From NCBI GenBank assembly GCA_900768815.1, contig CAAGEE010000002.1:62001-126000 (forward strand): a DNA stretch of 64,000 bases. The letters run 5' to 3'. Below are positions 61,424 through 64,000 of the stretch, one piece after another; the first letter of the stretch is position 1, and the number at the start of each line of letters is the position of its first letter. The notes beneath the pieces were generated by a model that was given only the letters and a program-made list of their open reading frames with translations, searched no databases and was not told where the DNA came from. The position numbers and the translations under genes were made by a program. The DNA is from Bacilli bacterium (GTDB lineage: Bacteria; Bacillota_I; Bacilli_A; RF39; UBA660).

Positions 61424-62344
61424 TTATTTTAGTTCTGTATAGATATCTTGATTGAATTGATGTTCTGTTGTTTCTATTTCTAATAGTTTATTTGTATCTA
61501 TTAAGAAGAAACTATTATCAAGAATTTGACTATTATCTGGAGTTACTGGATCATCCCAAGTTAAATCTAGATGATACCATTTATTATCTAGGTTAACACC
61601 ATTCCAGATATGGTTTTCACTAGCAACTTTGTAACTTATAACATTCATCCTTTCTAAGACTAATTCCATAGCATCAGTATAACCACCACATATTCCATAA
61701 CCTTGTATTAATGGACCATAAGCAATATCAGATTTATATTTTGTAGTACCATTACTTTTTTTATCTATATCATATTTAGTATTATTTATGATGTAGTCAT
61801 GAGCAGCTTTAATATTTTTAATAGTAGATTTATTTTTATCTAAGATATTTTGTTCTATGTAGTCTAATTTCTTTTCTATTTCAGTTATTTCTTTTTCAGT
61901 ATAACTTTTATGAATTGTTAGGGTTATTTTACCGAGACTATCATATTCTGTTTCAATATGTTGAAAACCATTGTAAGGATGAACAAAGTTATTTATATAA
62001 GATAGTGTTTCTTGATTGTTAGCAAGTTCTTTTATATCATCTAGACAAGTTGTATAATCTTTAGAACAGTAGAAAGTAAAAGTGTTTTTACCGGCATTTA
62101 TAGCTGTATAATAAATGTTTAAAATATCTTGACGACACTCAGGAGTAAAATTATCAGTATTTTGAACATAAGAGAAGTCATAGTTACGATAATATTTATT
62201 TTTTTCTCCTAGGGTTACAGTTTGATTATTTAAATTAAAATAAGAATTTATAAAAGTAATAATTGTATCTTTCTGAGTTAGAATTACTCCTATAATTATC
62301 ATTGTTAGACCTAAATTAACTAGTTTTTTGACAGCTTTTTTCAT
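61424..62344 (-). CDS. Secreted transglutaminase-like protein
   Basis: 306 aa. One N-terminal membrane helix (about 9-24) anchors an outside domain. The transglutaminase/protease core is at about 215-265 with the cysteine in GYGICGGYTDAME, a histidine in SENHIWNG and an aspartate in LDLTWDDP, the correct order for the catalytic triad. Bacterial relatives are cell-surface cross-linkers or peptidases. GGAGGACAT precedes the ATG. It converges with miaA. Confidence 0.78.
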   Translation of the reverse strand: MKKAVKKLVNLGLTMIIIGVILTQKDTIITFINSYFNLNNQTVTLGEKNKYYRNYDFSYVQNTDNFTPECRQDILNIYYTAINAGKNTFTFYCSKDYTTCLDDIKELANNQETLSYINNFVHPYNGFQHIETEYDSLGKITLTIHKSYTEKEITEIEKKLDYIEQNILDKNKSTIKNIKAAHDYIINNTKYDIDKKSNGTTKYKSDIAYGPLIQGYGICGGYTDAMELVLERMNVISYKVASENHIWNGVNLDNKWYHLDLTWDDPVTPDNSQILDNSFFLIDTNKLLEIETTEHQFNQDIYTELK

Positions 62345-62399
62345 ATGTCCTCCGTTTATCTTAGATTAATTGTATCTTAAAATCTTATTATTGTAAAGC

Positions 62400-62424
62400 A
62401 AAATAAAAAGTCGTAGATACGACT
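62400..62424 (-). terminator. Terminator after rpsT
   Basis: Read on the minus strand: stem AGTCGT/ACGACT with a short loop, then TTTTTATTTT. Confidence 0.78.
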
Positions 62425-62425
62425 C

Positions 62426-62689
62426 TTAATTCATTCCGTTTTTCATTTTTGTTAATCTTGATTTTAAACGAGCTGCTTTGTTTTTATGTACTAAACCAGA
62501 TGACATAGCTTTATCAATTCTTTGAATAGCAATATTTAAATTGTTACTTGCTGCTTCTTTGTTACCAGCTTTTGCTTCTTTTTCAAATTTTTTGATAGCA
62601 GTTCTCATACTTGAATTTACTAGTGTATTAACGTTAGTTTTATTTACGCTTGAACGCATACGTTTTTTTGCACTTTTAATATTTGGCAT
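62426..62689 (-). CDS. rpsT: 30S ribosomal protein S20
   Basis: 87 aa, highly basic and helical, with the S20 pattern: MPNIKSAKKRMR at the start, and KAMSSGLVHKNKAARLKSRL near the end. Binds the 5' and 3' minor domains of 16S rRNA. Normal length. GAGGTGA precedes the ATG. Divergent from gpr, as in Bacillus. Confidence 0.95.
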   Translation of the reverse strand: MPNIKSAKKRMRSSVNKTNVNTLVNSSMRTAIKKFEKEAKAGNKEAASNNLNIAIQRIDKAMSSGLVHKNKAARLKSRLTKMKNGMN

Positions 62690-62792
62690 ATTTTCACCTC
62701 ACTTTTTGTAAACACATTAATTTTATCAAATATATAGTAAAAATGCAAATAAAAGTTATAAAAATTGTGAATATTATTAATGGTGATTAAAT

Positions 62793-63776
62793 ATGCATAC
62801 GATTGATTTAGAAAAATATAAATGTAGAACTGATCTTGTTGTTGAAGGTGAAGGGTATAAATCTGACAGTAGTTATAGAGTTAATAAAAATATTTTGGTT
62901 GAGAAAAGAAACGATTCTTCAGGAAGATATGTAACGATTAGTTTTTTAGATGTTACAGATAAAGATAATTATAAGATGGTTGAGAAAACTTTTATAACTG
63001 AGTTAAAAGAAATTCTTGGTGATGTTAAAGATAAAAAGATATTAGTAGTGGGACTTGGTAATTATAAGTCCACGCCTGATGCTTTAGGACCAGATACTAT
63101 TAATAATATTTTAGTTACAAGACATTTATTTTCTTTGGGAGAAGTAGAAGATGGTTATAGTAATGTTTGTTCTTTTAAACCGGGAGTTACAGGTGTTACT
63201 GGGATTGAAACTTCAGAGTTAATAAATAACTTGGTTTCATTTTTAGAAATAGATTTACTTATTGTAATAGATGCTCTAGCTGCTAGAAGTATTGAAAGAA
63301 TAAATAGAACTATTCAAATATCTGATGCTGGTATTAGTCCTGGATCTGGAGTTTATAATAGTAGAGGAGAAATTAGTACCAAGACATTAAATATACCAGT
63401 TATTGCGATAGGCGTTCCAACAATAGTTGAAGCAACTGTTATAGTATCAGATACTTTTAATTATATGCTTAAACATTTTAGTTATAAGTTAGAAAATATT
63501 AATAATCCGAAGTTAAAACTAGTTATGGAAGATAAGCAAGATTATAGAGAACAAAAAATAAGTTTAAGTGATAGTGATAGGGGGAAGATCCTAGGAATGC
63601 TTGGTACTTTAAGCAAGAGTGAGTTAGATAAATTATTTTATGAAGTACTTACACCAATTAATTTTAATATGATGGTTACACCAAAAGAAATTGATTTTAT
63701 AATAGAAAAGCTTAGTATGCTTATTGGTAATGGGATTAATAAAAGTTTACATGATGTCTTTAATACGACAAATTAA
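62793..63776 (+). CDS. gpr: Germination protease GPR
   Basis: Aspartate-type endoprotease that degrades small acid-soluble spore proteins at germination. 327 aa; the zymogen leader ends near residue 15 (YKCRTDLVVEGE). The conserved VVGLGNYKSTPDALGPDT block, the FKPGVTGVTGIET block and the SDAGISPGSGVYNSR block are all intact. It shows that this organism makes spores of the Bacillus/Clostridium kind. Starts 5 bases after GGTGAT. spoIIP follows. Confidence 0.95.
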   Translation: MHTIDLEKYKCRTDLVVEGEGYKSDSSYRVNKNILVEKRNDSSGRYVTISFLDVTDKDNYKMVEKTFITELKEILGDVKDKKILVVGLGNYKSTPDALGPDTINNILVTRHLFSLGEVEDGYSNVCSFKPGVTGVTGIETSELINNLVSFLEIDLLIVIDALAARSIERINRTIQISDAGISPGSGVYNSRGEISTKTLNIPVIAIGVPTIVEATVIVSDTFNYMLKHFSYKLENINNPKLKLVMEDKQDYREQKISLSDSDRGKILGMLGTLSKSELDKLFYEVLTPINFNMMVTPKEIDFIIEKLSMLIGNGINKSLHDVFNTTN

Positions 63777-63812
63777 GTAGAAAATATTTAGTATATTTAA
63801 TTTGGTGATAAG

Positions 63813-64000
63813 ATGAAAAAGAGATTTATTACTAGAAAAAGAAAAAAATTTAGGGTACTTAAAATAGTACTCTTTTTGGCATTTTCTATTGGATCTTTAA
63901 TAATTACTTTTCATCTTTTAAACAAGAGTAATATTAGTATTGATGATAAGAGGTTGGTAGAAGTATTATTACAATATAGTGATAGTAGGGAAGATAAGGG
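63813..64000 (+). CDS. spoIIP: Stage II sporulation protein P, N-terminal part (cut by window end)
   Basis: The first 62 codons only: a basic N-terminus (KKRFITRKRKKFRVLK), one membrane helix (about 17-37) and the beginning of an ectodomain. The amidase domain lies beyond the window. Identification rests on the gpr-spoIIP order conserved in spore formers. Start 3 bases after GGTGAT. Confidence 0.65.
   Translation, partial: MKKRFITRKRKKFRVLKIVLFLAFSIGSLIITFHLLNKSNISIDDKRLVEVLLQYSDSREDK

Overview
The window is very AT-rich DNA from a low-GC Firmicute. Bacillus-type gene neighbourhoods survive in it: tkt-sirA-yneF, rpsT/gpr/spoIIP, lepA with hemW, and a yfmF-yfmH pair. Sporulation genes (gpr, the start of spoIIP, ylbJ, a SirA-like gene) point to an endospore-forming Bacilli lineage, probably one of the small-genome uncultured gut groups (inference). 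UGA behaves as a stop: lepA and many other genes end on it, and TGG is the normal Trp codon. Promoters are mostly of the extended -10 type (TGnTATAAT), often only 15-40 nt before the start codon, with GGTGAT or GAGG ribosome sites. Hairpin-plus-T-run terminators separate most units.

Layout. 0-12.8 kb: housekeeping genes (ftsK, deoD, the M16 pair yfmF/yfmH, lepA, a helix-turn-helix gene, hemW, an HD hydrolase, tmk), a TasA-like secreted protein and a WG-repeat membrane protein. 13-26 kb: a type IV pilus-like surface locus. Two giant prepilins (1042 and 931 residues), built as pilin head, Ig-like repeats and Cys-rich tail, flank an ISL3-family insertion sequence. WG-repeat membrane proteins lie on the outer side of each. 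Next come a PilB/GspE ATPase with an unusual repetitive tail and two minor prepilins. 26-33 kb: ylbJ, a PDZ-Lon protease (YlbL type), a HAD nucleotidase, an unknown gene, a CssRS-like two-component system, cinA-C and murI. 33-36.4 kb: two paralogous secreted repeat proteins with C-terminal anchors. 36.4-42.5 kb: a lipid cluster alternating PlsC-type acyltransferases and acyl-AMP ligases (three and two copies), followed by an alpha/beta hydrolase.

42.6-52.1 kb is an accessory-looking stretch: DUF1003 protein, lipoprotein, three tRNA genes (Arg-CCG, Thr-GGT, Thr-CGT), unknown membrane proteins, a probable structured RNA, a phosphoesterase, a GNAT enzyme, an ASCH protein, and two genes each interrupted by one in-frame stop codon. 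52-64 kb returns to conserved genes: tkt, sirA, yneF, uvrC, a pilin-like anchored protein, mutL, an unknown methyltransferase-like gene, miaA, a transglutaminase-like protein, rpsT, gpr and the 5' end of spoIIP.

The most unusual parts are the giant Ig-repeat prepilin locus, with its duplicated, gene-converted stalks and unrelated Cys-rich tips, and the alternating acyltransferase/ligase cluster. All family assignments were made by reading the sequence; no database search was run.
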